From: Salinilacustrithrix flava | GTDB lineage: Bacteria; Actinomycetota; Acidimicrobiia; Acidimicrobiales; Salinilacustritrichaceae | Assembly: GCA_024128875.1 (NCBI GenBank) | Contig: JAMYFF010000001.1 | Location: forward strand, 558,001-622,000 | Reading direction: 5' to 3' | Length of the DNA stretch: 64,000 nt | Shown here: positions 26,340 through 35,620 of the stretch, in pieces | Numbering within the stretch: position 1 is the first letter of the stretch | How the letters are laid out: every line of letters starts with the position of its first letter | Position numbers and translations under genes: made by a program | Notes under the pieces: model-generated | Databases searched by the model: none | What the model was told of the DNA's origin: nothing | Seen by the model: only the letters and a program-made list of their open reading frames with translations

Positions 26340-26368
26340 CCGTCCGGCCGACGTCGTCGGCCGGACGG
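26340..26368. promoter_or_regulatory. 13-bp inverted repeat between divergent genes
   Basis: CGTCCGGCCGAC and its exact complement flank a three-base centre; one further C-G pair extends the stem to 13 bp. It sits between the PLC-like gene (start 26318) and the DoxX-like gene (start 26395). It could be an operator controlling both genes or a hairpin at their 5' ends. Its location favours the shorter start of the PLC-like gene. Confidence 0.45.
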
Positions 26369-26394
26369 CGGCCGGCACCGTGTAGACGGTGGTC

Positions 26395-26856
26395 ATGCCC
26401 GCCGACTCACTCCGCACCGCCGGGCGCTGGCTCCTCGGCGTCGCCCTGGTCTACGCCGGCGTCGCCCACCTCTCCTTCGCTCGGGAGGAGTTCCAGGCCC
26501 AGGTCCCGGACTGGTTCCCGGTCGACGCCGACGTCGTCGTGCTCGCGTCCGGCGTCGTGGAGATCGGGCTCGGCGCCGCGCTCGTGGGCTGGCGGCGCCG
26601 GCGGGTCGAGGTCGGCCTCGCCACCGCGACCTTCTTCGTCGCCATCTTCCCGGGCAACATCGCCCAGTACGTCGAGGGCACGGACGCGTTCGGCCTCGAC
26701 TCCGACCGGGCCCGCCTGACCCGGCTGTTCTTCCAGCCCGTCCTCGTGGCCTGGGCGCTGTGGTCGACCGGGGCGTGGCGTGCGCTCATGGACCGGGCGA
26801 CTGCGTCGGCCGAGGCGGCCAGCGCAGCGAACGACGGAGACGGTCGCCGCCGCTGA
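26395..26856 (+). CDS. DoxX-like small membrane protein
   Basis: 153 residues with four hydrophobic helices: WLLGVALVYAGVAHLSF, VVVLASGVVEIGLGAALVGW, VGLATATFFVAIFPGNIAQYV and FFQPVLVAWALWSTGAW. The first helix with AGVAHL and the GxxEIxLG pattern fit the DoxX/DoxD-like superfamily, small integral membrane proteins of uncertain function, some linked to oxidative-stress complexes. The ATG at 26395 is chosen; a GTG two codons earlier is equally possible. TAGACG lies just upstream and could be a -10 of a leaderless transcript. The C-terminus is polar and converges with the A-carrier-acyltransferase gene, six bases between stops. Confidence 0.8.
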   Translation: MPADSLRTAGRWLLGVALVYAGVAHLSFAREEFQAQVPDWFPVDADVVVLASGVVEIGLGAALVGWRRRRVEVGLATATFFVAIFPGNIAQYVEGTDAFGLDSDRARLTRLFFQPVLVAWALWSTGAWRALMDRATASAEAASAANDGDGRRR

Positions 26857-26862
26857 GCCGGG

Positions 26863-29376
26863 TCAGCGACGCCATGGAACGGGCAAGCCGACCAGCGCAC
26901 GGCGCACCATGCGCTCGCCGGTCGTCATCGCGCGCCAGGCGGCGATGCCCGCGAGCAGCCCGGCCGCCGTCCCCGCCGCCGGTCCGATGCCGTCGAGGAG
27001 CGGGTACACCTGCCAGTGCACGAGGTAGATGTGCAGCGAGGCGCCGGCGAGCGCGCCGAGCGCGCCGACTGCGAGGCGAGGGAGCGGGATGGCGTGCTGC
27101 ACCAGCAACGCGGCGATGCCGATGGCCAGGACCACGTTCGTGCGGTCGAGCTGGAAGAAGTCCCACGCTGCGGCGACGCCGAGGAGCGCGGTCGCGACGC
27201 GCGCCTGCCGGCTCCGCACTCGCGCCGCCAGCCAACCCAGCGCGAACAGCCAGAGGACCTCCTGGGGCCGGAAGAGCCGGAGGTGCTGCTCGACCGTCTC
27301 CCAGACGTCCCACCGGATGGCGAGGCCGACGGCGAGCGCGACGGATGGCAGCGCCGTGGGCCAGCGCCGGTCGATCGAGCGGACGGCGGGGACGGTGAAC
27401 AGGAGCGCGAGCGGGACGAGGAGGGCGAGCAGCGTCTCGATGAACCAGTAGCCCCAGCGGCCGTCGGAGCCGGCGAACCACTGGCGTACGAGCAGCGCGT
27501 TGGTGAGGTCCCACCGGTCGCTGAACGCGGCCACGGCACCGATCCACACCACCGACGGGACCGCCACCCGTGCGATGGTCCGCCACGGCGGCCCGGATCC
27601 GAAGCGCCCGAAGTTGAAGCCGGCCACGGCGAGCAGGACGTGCGCGCCGCCGGCCAGGCTCCAGAGGTCGACGTGGTTGCCGACGATGAGCGTGATCGCG
27701 ATCGCTCGCAGCACGATGCTGGTCTCGACGCTGCGCCACCGGCGGCGCCTGCCCCCCTCGACCGCGGCGAGGTCGTCGAGGCGCTGCAGGTGCCAGTCGT
27801 GGGGGAGGACGCCGAGGTGATCCTCCAGGGCGATCGACAGCTCGACGTAGGAGAGCGAGTCGCCGCCGAGCGAGACGAAGGTGTCGTCGCCCTGGGGTGT
27901 CCGGTCGAGGGCCAGCACCGATCGGTAGAGCGACGCCAGGCCGTCCGTGCCGAGGTCCCGCCCGGTGGAGCCTGGCGTCGCCGGCGAGGCCAGCTCGCCG
28001 GCTCGCCGATCGCGTGCTGCACGTGCGAAGGCCAGGACTGCTCCCGGATCCGGCTTGCCGTTGGGGTTCCGGGGGAGCTCGTCCACCACGACCACCTCGA
28101 CGGCGTGGTGCGGCAGGGACGTCAGCGCGAGCACTCGCTCCAGCGCGACATCGGCCCCGCCGGTGACGGCCACGGCGAGCAGCTCGTCGTCGCTCGCGCA
28201 CGCCGATTCGAGACCGGCGTCGGCCAGCGTCGCCTCGAGGTCGGACAGGTCGATGCGGAGGCCGAACAGCTTGGCGAAGCGGGCGCGCCGACCGACGATC
28301 TCGAGCAGCCCGGCGTCGTTGATGCGGCCGAGGTCGCCGGTGCGGAGCGCTTCGACCGTGCGACCCGACGCGAGGTCGCCGGCTTCCTGGGCGTAGCCGA
28401 GCATGACGTTCGGCCCCCGGTACACGACCTCGCCGACGCCGGGCTCGTCGGCCTCGTCGACGGGCACGATGTCGAAGGTCCCGTCCGGCACCGCGACTCC
28501 GACGGCGTGGGGGTGCGTCGCCGCCATCTCGGGCGGCAGGTAGCCCATCCGCGCCGTGGCCTCGGTCTGGCCGTACATCACGAACAGCTCCCAGCCGTGC
28601 GCCTCCCCGAGCTGGGCGTAGCGGCGGACCGTCGACGGCGCGAGCCGCCCACCGGCCTGGGTGAGGTACCGCAGGGAGGGCAGGTCGGCGCCGGTGAACC
28701 CGATGCGGTCGAGGAGCGCGAACGTGTGCGGCACCCCGGCGAGGCCGGTCGCTCCGATCCGCTCGAACATCGCCCAGAAGCACGGGTCGACCACCGACAG
28801 GTCGGTCAGCGCGACCGTCGCGCCGACGGCGAGGTGCGTGTGCAGGATCGAGGCGCCGTAGCAGTAGTGCAGCGGCAGCGCGGTCAACGCGGCGTCGTCA
28901 CCCGTCAGGCCCAGGTACTCGATGATCGACCGCGTGTTCGCGGCCAGGTTGTCGTGGCTGAGGCGGACCAGCTTCGGCGACCCGGTCGAACCCGATGTGG
29001 ACAGGAGCACGGCCAGCTCGGGGTGCATGTCGTGTGCCGTGCCTGCCCGCCGGTGCTCCGGCACGGCTCCGGAGACCACGACGTCGGGGTCGTACCGGTC
29101 GACGAGGCCCCGCATCGCCGAGGTGTCGTCCGGGGCGACGAGGACCGGATGGCCGCCGGCGAGCGCCGCCAGGTACCACACGACGAACTCGACGGAGTTG
29201 GCCCCGCGGAGCAGCACGAGCCGTCGTTCCCCGCCGAGCTGCTCCCGGGCGTCGGCCACGAGCCCCGCCAACGAGTCGTAGGTGATGGTGCGTTCACCTG
29301 AGACGAGCGCCGTCGCGCCGCCGTGCACTCCCAGGTCGGCCCAGAACCGCCCTTCCACCACCACGCCCGTCGTCAT
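26863..29376 (-). CDS. Adenylation domain - carrier protein - acyltransferase_3 membrane fusion
   Basis: 837 residues carrying three modules in one chain. Residues about 1-460 are an ANL adenylation domain: LLSTSGSTGSPKLVRLS, FVMYGQTEATARMGY, LRTGDLGRINDAGLLEI and PRNPNGKPD with the late catalytic lysine. Residues about 470-540 are an acyl/peptidyl-carrier domain with LGGDSLSYVEL; Ser507 would carry phosphopantetheine. Residues about 555-830 are a roughly ten-span acyltransferase family 3 domain with LRAIAITLIVGNH (His568). This layout suggests that an acid is adenylated in the cytoplasm, loaded on the carrier and passed to an exported acceptor by the membrane part. Substrate and acceptor are unknown. 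The ATG at 29376 is chosen; a GTG at 29385 is the alternative. No ribosome site is clear. Confidence 0.88.
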   Translation of the reverse strand: MTTGVVVEGRFWADLGVHGGATALVSGERTITYDSLAGLVADAREQLGGERRLVLLRGANSVEFVVWYLAALAGGHPVLVAPDDTSAMRGLVDRYDPDVVVSGAVPEHRRAGTAHDMHPELAVLLSTSGSTGSPKLVRLSHDNLAANTRSIIEYLGLTGDDAALTALPLHYCYGASILHTHLAVGATVALTDLSVVDPCFWAMFERIGATGLAGVPHTFALLDRIGFTGADLPSLRYLTQAGGRLAPSTVRRYAQLGEAHGWELFVMYGQTEATARMGYLPPEMAATHPHAVGVAVPDGTFDIVPVDEADEPGVGEVVYRGPNVMLGYAQEAGDLASGRTVEALRTGDLGRINDAGLLEIVGRRARFAKLFGLRIDLSDLEATLADAGLESACASDDELLAVAVTGGADVALERVLALTSLPHHAVEVVVVDELPRNPNGKPDPGAVLAFARAARDRRAGELASPATPGSTGRDLGTDGLASLYRSVLALDRTPQGDDTFVSLGGDSLSYVELSIALEDHLGVLPHDWHLQRLDDLAAVEGGRRRRWRSVETSIVLRAIAITLIVGNHVDLWSLAGGAHVLLAVAGFNFGRFGSGPPWRTIARVAVPSVVWIGAVAAFSDRWDLTNALLVRQWFAGSDGRWGYWFIETLLALLVPLALLFTVPAVRSIDRRWPTALPSVALAVGLAIRWDVWETVEQHLRLFRPQEVLWLFALGWLAARVRSRQARVATALLGVAAAWDFFQLDRTNVVLAIGIAALLVQHAIPLPRLAVGALGALAGASLHIYLVHWQVYPLLDGIGPAAGTAAGLLAGIAAWRAMTTGERMVRRALVGLPVPWRR

Positions 29377-29500
29377 GGCCCGCACTGTAGTAAGCGCACC
29401 TAATACGCCGAGAATGGTGTGCTGCAGATAGCCGGCTCCGAAATCGATCGCATGCGCGAGCAGTCGCAGCAGATCGCTCTCCAGCAGCCCGGTTGGCTAC

Positions 29501-29537
29501 CGACGTGGAACCTCCGCGCCGCCACCCCGCCACGTCG
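29501..29537. promoter_or_regulatory. 8-bp inverted repeat between two minus-strand genes
   Basis: CGACGTGG at 29501-29508 and CCACGTCG at 29530-29537 are exact complements separated by 21 bases. They lie 36 bases beyond the stop of the giant surface gene and 125 bases before the A-carrier-acyltransferase start. They may form a weak transcript end or an operator. The rest of 29377-29573 includes a relatively AT-rich stretch (about 29385-29420) that could be the downstream gene's promoter. Confidence 0.3.
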
Positions 29538-29573
29538 CTGAGGGGGCCGCAGCGCGACGATCTCATCTGTCGG

Positions 29574-32500
29574 TCAGCAGCTCCCCTCGAGCGTGGCGCG
29601 GACCCCGGGCCCGACGAGCGACGTCGATCCCAGCACCGCTGACCGGAGCCTGGTGCCGCTGGCGCAGAGCACCGCGTCGGTCGCGTCGGTCACGACCGAC
29701 GAGGTGACGAGCAGGATCGGTGCACCCTCGTCGGCGGCGTAGCCGGCTGCGGCCAGGACGATTCGCCAGGCGCCGGGGTCGATGCCGTTGGCCACGAACG
29801 CCAGCGGTGGGGTCGCCGGCCACCATCGCTCGGCGATGAGCGCCGCGGTCTCGAAGCGGTCGCCACCGCCGATCCGGTCGGCTCCGGCCGCGGCGACCGT
29901 GATCGATGACAGGGCGGCGGTCCCACCGATGGCGACGGGATCGAGATCGGTATGCCCGTCGAGCCAATCGGCGACGGCCGGGTGCAGGCCGCCATTGCCG
30001 GTCAGCAACACCGGTGAACCGCTCGCTGCGGCGTGTGCGCCGGCCGTCACGGCATCGGCCCACCCGTCCCAGCGGGACAGGAGCACCTCCGGCGGTCGTT
30101 CGCCGCGCGCGGCAGCCAGTCGGAGGGCCTCGTCGGCGATGGCCAGCGCCGTCTCGACCCGGGTCGGGCCGGCCAGCCGGTCGGCCCGGTAGCCGACGGC
30201 ACCGAGACGGTCCACGACCGCGTCGGAGAGCGCGGCGTCGCCTCCCAGGACCAACACCCGGCCGCCGCCCGGAAGCACCCGACGGATCTCCGCTTCGGTC
30301 CTCGGATCCAGCGCGTCTCGGCCGGTGTAGAGCAACGGACCGGTGGACGTGAGCACGGACCCGGTCAGGGAGTCGGCGAACGTGTCGTCACGAGCCAGCA
30401 CGACGTGACCGGCATCGTCGTCGCCGAACCGACGCTTCGAGATGGTGATGGCACCGTCGAGCGGATCGGCGTCGTCGACGTCCAGCGTCTCGGTGTCCGA
30501 CGACGGGTCCTCGGGCGCGTCAGGATCGCTGGGGCCGCTGGGAGGCGGGGGAACGGGCGCCGGAGGCAGCGACGGGGGCGCCGGCACCTGCGCCGTGCCG
30601 ACGAGGAACGCTGCCGGGTCGCCGTCGACGTAGACCAAGACGTCGATCGTCTCTGGCGCGCGCGACAGGGTGTCGCGGACGTCCTCGCTCGCAGGCCCGC
30701 ACATCTGGAGGAGACCCTCGGGTGACACGTCCGCAGACCCGGCCGGGAACACGACCGAGACACCGGCGCCATCGGTGAGCTCGACCGATGAGACGGTGCC
30801 CGGGAGGTCGGTGGTGTCGAGTGCCACGCACACCTCGTCGCCGAGGACGGTCATCGACATCGTCTCGTCAATGGGCGAGGGCAGGGTCGTCGGGACGAGC
30901 TCGGCCTCCCTCGTGAACGTGATGCGGTACGGCGCGGTGGCCACGTCGTTCCCGGCGATGGGGTCGACCGACCGGCCCGAGGACACGGTCGCCCCGACCT
31001 CGTCCTCGCCGGCGCCGGCATCGGTGACATCGGCCCGGACGGTGACGTCCGGCGCCGAGCCGCCGACCGCCAGCGTCGCGTCCCGGGTGCAGCGCACCTC
31101 CGGCGCCACCGTGCAGCTCCAGCCCGAACCCGACGCCGAGACGGGGTCCAGCCCGGGCGGGACGTCGACCTCGACGGTCAGGGGCTGGGCCGTGCTGGCG
31201 AGGGACGGCTCCGGTCCGCCGTTGGTGACCGTCAGCCGGAACGATGCCGTCCCGCCCAGCGGCACCTCGCCCCCACCGTCGGCGGCCATGGCGAGATCGG
31301 CGGAGGGGAGTCCGACGGTCACCAGCTCGGTGATCTGGTCGGCCCGACCGGCGGCGTCGCGCACGTAGAGCGTGACGTCGTAGTCGCCGGGCTCCGCGAA
31401 GCGGTGCGTCGGATGCTGTTCGGCCGAGGTCGTGCCGTCGCCGAAGGTCCAGAACCAGTCGGTGAGGGGCACGTCGCCACCGGGCGCCGACAGGTCCTCG
31501 AACGTGATCGTGTCGGCGATCGAGCAATCCGGGTCGAGCGCGCACCCGCTGGTCCGGAACTGGGCGGCGAGCTGGTCGTCGACGGTCAGCTCCGCACGGA
31601 CGGGCGGTGTCGTGATCGTCTGCCCGATCTCGTCGACGTGGTCGTTGTGCCCCACCGCCTCGACCACGTAGCGACCCGGCAGCAGCGACGCCATCCGGTG
31701 CGTCGAACCGACGTCCTGCGCGCTGGCGACGATGCCGGACGGGGAGACGTCATCGGCGTCGTAGATGACCACGTCGTGGACGAAGGAGCGCACGCCGGTG
31801 GGGTCGTCGATGTCGACCCGGATCGAACCGTCCTCGAGCACCAGCGGCTGGAGCAGGGAGATGGTGTGCTCGCTCGGCACGGCCTGGGGCCGGAACGATT
31901 CCCACTCGGACACCTCGACGTCGTCGACGAAGCCCTCGCTGCGGACCCGCCAGCGGTGCAGGTCACCCTCGACGTAGGAGTCCGGGAGCACGGACGCGCA
32001 GTCGACGGGGCCGCGCGAGTCGGCGGTGACCGGGTCGGCGGCGTCGGCGAGGGTGGCCCGTTGTCGTTGGCCGGTGACCGCGTTCTCGACCTCGAGCACG
32101 TAGCGGGCCACGGTCCCGGCGTCCTGGCGCCACCGGAAGGTGTCGTCGACCGCGCAGTCGGTTGCGACGGTGGCGTCGAGGGAGAAGGCGCTCGAGGGCT
32201 CCGCCGCCACCACGTCGCCCTCGGCCGGGGCGGACCCGGCAACCGGTGCGAGCTCGTCGATGCCGCCCGAGCCGGCGTAGCCGTCGACCACGTAGCCCTG
32301 CACCCACACCTCAGCGCCGCCGATGCCGGGCCCGAGGCGGGCCTTGCACATGTACATGCGCCACGAGTACGCCTCGTCCTCGAGCCATGGCCGGCCGTCG
32401 GTCGAGAACGGGATGTTCCCCATCACCGCCGAGAGCTCCGAGCCCGTCGACAGCGTGTCCGACACGCCGTTGCCGAGGCTGAAGCCGCCGTCGATCCCAG

Positions 32501-35438
32501 CACGGAACTCGGCTTCGATCTTCGCCGACCCGCCGCTGCTCACCTCGGACTCGACCTTGGCGATGCCCTCGATCATGAAGTCGTGGCTCTTGGACGTGAC
32601 CAGCGACGAGGCCGTCGCGCTCGTGAGCGCGATCGACGCGCCCTCGGTGAGGTCGTTGCCCAGCGACACCACGTGCGGCTCCGAGGTCAGGATGCTGGGA
32701 CCCACCGGGTTCGGCGGCGGGCTCGAGTAGTACGGGTTCTCGACCGGCGCGAGGTCGGGCAGCTCACCGGGCGTGGGCGTGGGATCGTCCGCGGCGGCGT
32801 AGCCGCCGAGGCAGACGCCGCCGTTGTCTGCGAGCACCGTGGTGGGTTCGGAGCTGCCCTCCCCGGACGGATACGAGCCGGGGTTGCCGATGACGACGTT
32901 CCCGACCAGTCGGTCGAGCATCGGGCGGTACAGGCCGTCCGGCCCGTAGAGACGCGGGTCGGTGGCCTCGAGGTCGGACAGCGGTCGCGACTGGTTCACG
33001 ACACCGGCCGGGATGCGGTACTCGAAGGACGAGCCGGTGGCCAGGCCGGTCGCGTCCTCCTCCACGATGGCCTGGTAGACGTACTCCGAGCGCGAGGTGG
33101 TGACGACGGTGTGGTCGGCGAACGACCCCCCGTAGCTCTCGGTCTTCTCGAACTCGACGATGTTCTCGATCGACTGCTCGACCTCGTTCATGAACTCGTA
33201 CCCGACGGCGACGCCCCCACCAGCGCGGGCGTTGTTGCCGAGGAAGCCGACGCCGGCCGTGGCGGTGACCTCGAAGCCGACGTGCGCGCCGATGCGCGAC
33301 GACCGGGACTGGGCGGTCGCGGACGACGACCCCTCGGTCGACGCGAACTCGGGCGTGAACGTGGCCTGCTGGCCGAGGCCGGCGACCGTCGGCGGCGCCT
33401 GCAGCACCGCGATCGGGAGACCGGCGGCGGTCTCCAGATCCGGTTCGCTCTGGATGCGGATCGTGATCGGGGTGCGCCCCGGCCGGGGGATCTCGGTCAG
33501 CAGCGCCGGCGGCGCCGTGGCCGGGTCGCCCACCTCGAAGCGGTCGAGCGCGTCGAGGTCGACCTCCGACGGCGTGGACCGGATCCGCTCGAGGTCGTCG
33601 GCGAGCAGCCGAGCCGGCTCCACCGTCCACAGGAGGTCCTCCCCGAGCAGGCCCTGGTCCGCGGTGGGATCGCCGGATTCGGCGTCACCGGGGCGGACCA
33701 GGGACACGAACACGCCCGGCTCGCCCTCCACGTTCCCGTAGCCGGCCACCGTGAGCGCCACCCGGTGGTCGGGGGCCATGCCCGGGATGGGGTCGGCGAG
33801 GTCGAGCAGCCCATCCGACGGGGCGAAGCTCTCGTCACGGCGACACTCGGCGAACTCGCGCTGACCCCCGATGGGCCGGGCCAGCAACCGGTTGCACGGG
33901 AACTGGAGCTGCACGGTGGGCGCGGTGATGTCGGTGTAGGTGCGGGTCTCGACCGTGACATCCTCCCCGGCGAGGGCGTCGACGGTCGTCCGCTCGATCG
34001 CCGTGTTGACGGTGTCCCAGCTGTCCTCGTTGATCGGTTGCGGGTCGGTCGAGGGCGTGAAGTAGGAGTTCGTGGGCACGGCGGGTGACCGGAAGGTGGT
34101 CGTCTCGATCCGGTCGGCGGAGAAGCTGTCCTCGCTGACGCACCCGACGACGGTCTGCGCGGCCGTGGTGCGGATGTCGAACGCACCCGGACGGAGGCTG
34201 TCGTCCGGCGCGTCCAGGAAGGTGCAGGCCTCGGTCGGCTGGCGCACGCGCTTCACGATGGTGACGGTGTTGTTGACCCGCTCCCGCAGGTCGACCACCT
34301 GGTGGGCCCAGACCGACCCGTAGGCGCTGCCGAACCGGTCGGAGGGAGCGTCCACGCCGGCCGCCACGACGAAGCGCCCCATGCTCGGCTGCTGGAGGCC
34401 GTCGACCGTCGCCTGCCGGCACCCGAGCGCGGCCGAGACCGGCCCGACGCGACCGGTGGTCGAACCCTGCTCGTTGGTGACGTCGACCGCGCAGAGCACG
34501 TCGAAGTCGAGGATGGGATGGGCGACCCCGGCGAGCACCGTCTTCTCGTCATCGGTGAGCTCGACGGCGAGCTCGTCCATCTCGATCCACGAGTCGAGCG
34601 CCGAACCGCTCCGTCGCAGCGGGACGACGTCGCCGGAATCGAGCAGCACGGTGAGCACGTCGGCGCTCTCCCCGTGGCTGCCGTCGCCCTCGGCGAACCC
34701 ACTGGAGGCCTGCAGCTCGTCGGAGCGCTCGAAGCCGGTGAACATCCGCCCCACGGCCGCGACGGGGGAGCCGACCGCCGAGGTGACGACCTCGGCGCGG
34801 TAGGTGGTGCCGGTCTGGGCGTCGCCCCGGAACTCGAGGAGCCGACCGGCGTCGGTCACGACTGCGGCGATGGGCACCTCGCTGCCGGCCGTGCCCTCGT
34901 CGGCGCTGACCGTGCCACCCACGATCGCCTCGCCGGAGATCTGCAGCAGGTAGCGACGGGGCCATCCCTGCTCCATCGGGCCGACCACCTCGGCGGTGCC
35001 GTCGTCCTTGCGGATGAAGGCCCACGACTGCGACCGCTCGTACGCGGCGTGCAGGACGCTGACGTCGAGCACCCCGCCACCGGTCAGCGGCTGCTGCGGC
35101 GCGAAGCGGCCGGTGGCCATGTACCCGTCGTCGATCGCGCCCTCGGGCTTGTCGTAGGCGGCGACCACCGTTCCATCGGGGCTGTTCCGGACGTTCCAGC
35201 GCTCGGCCCCCGCGGTGAGCAGGAACTCGGGCTCGGACCAGTAGCTGGCGATGACCGAGTCACCCACTTCCGGCGCGCTGTCCGGCAACGGATCGATGGC
35301 CGCGGCCTGCTGGCTCACGGGCAGGGCGGTCAGCAGCACCACCGCGGCCACCAGCGCGACGAGGCGCGGGCGGCGCTGCACCCCACGATCTTCGGGTCGG
35401 CAGTGGCGGGCGCGTCGAGGTGCTGGGGTGCGATGCAT
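29574..35438 (-). CDS. Giant secreted protein with PKD, DUF11-like and cell-wall-binding repeats
   Basis: 1954 residues from the ATG at 35438, which has GGAGAG nine bases upstream. A signal peptide (LVALVAAVVLLTALPVSQQAAA) is followed by about 600 residues of unknown beta-rich sequence. A Ser/Gly/Ala-rich region (about 700-775) reads TAGVGFLGNNARAGGGVAVG, next to an amphipathic segment with alternating polar residues. A PKD domain (about 1285-1370, TDWFWTFGDGTTS) and a DUF11-like domain (about 1376-1500, GTASFRLTVTNGGPEPS) follow. A Pro-rich linker leads to three PF04122 repeats at the C-terminus (about 1663-1954). It is likely surface attached. The gene is divergent from a SARP-type regulator. 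No enzyme motif was found; adhesion or display is a guess. Confidence 0.87.
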   Translation of the reverse strand: MHRTPAPRRARHCRPEDRGVQRRPRLVALVAAVVLLTALPVSQQAAAIDPLPDSAPEVGDSVIASYWSEPEFLLTAGAERWNVRNSPDGTVVAAYDKPEGAIDDGYMATGRFAPQQPLTGGGVLDVSVLHAAYERSQSWAFIRKDDGTAEVVGPMEQGWPRRYLLQISGEAIVGGTVSADEGTAGSEVPIAAVVTDAGRLLEFRGDAQTGTTYRAEVVTSAVGSPVAAVGRMFTGFERSDELQASSGFAEGDGSHGESADVLTVLLDSGDVVPLRRSGSALDSWIEMDELAVELTDDEKTVLAGVAHPILDFDVLCAVDVTNEQGSTTGRVGPVSAALGCRQATVDGLQQPSMGRFVVAAGVDAPSDRFGSAYGSVWAHQVVDLRERVNNTVTIVKRVRQPTEACTFLDAPDDSLRPGAFDIRTTAAQTVVGCVSEDSFSADRIETTTFRSPAVPTNSYFTPSTDPQPINEDSWDTVNTAIERTTVDALAGEDVTVETRTYTDITAPTVQLQFPCNRLLARPIGGQREFAECRRDESFAPSDGLLDLADPIPGMAPDHRVALTVAGYGNVEGEPGVFVSLVRPGDAESGDPTADQGLLGEDLLWTVEPARLLADDLERIRSTPSEVDLDALDRFEVGDPATAPPALLTEIPRPGRTPITIRIQSEPDLETAAGLPIAVLQAPPTVAGLGQQATFTPEFASTEGSSSATAQSRSSRIGAHVGFEVTATAGVGFLGNNARAGGGVAVGYEFMNEVEQSIENIVEFEKTESYGGSFADHTVVTTSRSEYVYQAIVEEDATGLATGSSFEYRIPAGVVNQSRPLSDLEATDPRLYGPDGLYRPMLDRLVGNVVIGNPGSYPSGEGSSEPTTVLADNGGVCLGGYAAADDPTPTPGELPDLAPVENPYYSSPPPNPVGPSILTSEPHVVSLGNDLTEGASIALTSATASSLVTSKSHDFMIEGIAKVESEVSSGGSAKIEAEFRAGIDGGFSLGNGVSDTLSTGSELSAVMGNIPFSTDGRPWLEDEAYSWRMYMCKARLGPGIGGAEVWVQGYVVDGYAGSGGIDELAPVAGSAPAEGDVVAAEPSSAFSLDATVATDCAVDDTFRWRQDAGTVARYVLEVENAVTGQRQRATLADAADPVTADSRGPVDCASVLPDSYVEGDLHRWRVRSEGFVDDVEVSEWESFRPQAVPSEHTISLLQPLVLEDGSIRVDIDDPTGVRSFVHDVVIYDADDVSPSGIVASAQDVGSTHRMASLLPGRYVVEAVGHNDHVDEIGQTITTPPVRAELTVDDQLAAQFRTSGCALDPDCSIADTITFEDLSAPGGDVPLTDWFWTFGDGTTSAEQHPTHRFAEPGDYDVTLYVRDAAGRADQITELVTVGLPSADLAMAADGGGEVPLGGTASFRLTVTNGGPEPSLASTAQPLTVEVDVPPGLDPVSASGSGWSCTVAPEVRCTRDATLAVGGSAPDVTVRADVTDAGAGEDEVGATVSSGRSVDPIAGNDVATAPYRITFTREAELVPTTLPSPIDETMSMTVLGDEVCVALDTTDLPGTVSSVELTDGAGVSVVFPAGSADVSPEGLLQMCGPASEDVRDTLSRAPETIDVLVYVDGDPAAFLVGTAQVPAPPSLPPAPVPPPPSGPSDPDAPEDPSSDTETLDVDDADPLDGAITISKRRFGDDDAGHVVLARDDTFADSLTGSVLTSTGPLLYTGRDALDPRTEAEIRRVLPGGGRVLVLGGDAALSDAVVDRLGAVGYRADRLAGPTRVETALAIADEALRLAAARGERPPEVLLSRWDGWADAVTAGAHAAASGSPVLLTGNGGLHPAVADWLDGHTDLDPVAIGGTAALSSITVAAAGADRIGGGDRFETAALIAERWWPATPPLAFVANGIDPGAWRIVLAAAGYAADEGAPILLVTSSVVTDATDAVLCASGTRLRSAVLGSTSLVGPGVRATLEGSC

Positions 35439-35519
35439 GGCTGCTGCTCTCCGCTGGGCGATCGTCGAACCGACCGGAGATCCCGCTCCGGCCGGCGGTG
35501 GTCGATGCTTCCCGAGCAC

Positions 35520-35537
35520 CCCTGTACCGACCCTGTA
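35520..35537. promoter_or_regulatory. Heptamer direct repeat with 11-bp period, candidate SARP site
   Basis: CCCTGTA occurs at 35520-35526 and again at 35531-35537, separated by CCGA. SARP-family regulators bind direct heptamers repeated every 11 bp, next to the -10 element. The site is in the 182-bp region between the giant surface gene and a gene whose product starts with a SARP domain. A possible -10 (GATGTAG) follows about 12 bases later on the plus strand. Autoregulation and/or control of the surface gene is inferred from family knowledge and position. Confidence 0.5.
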
Positions 35538-35620
35538 GCTGTGGCGCGCGATGTAGCGGCATCGCCACGCAGCGCAGCACGACAGGAGCCGGGGCACGAC
35601 GACGTCCTACGTTCGGCCGC

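Noticed and set aside
29385..29420. AT-rich stretch before the A-carrier-acyltransferase gene resembling an IdeR/DtxR iron box.
   Set aside because: Only about 12 of 19 positions fit the consensus by eye and just one half-site is good, so it is not called.
31404..34088. Long plus-strand frame inside the giant PKD protein gene.
   Set aside because: Antisense shadow; the minus strand contains the PKD and DUF11 motifs.
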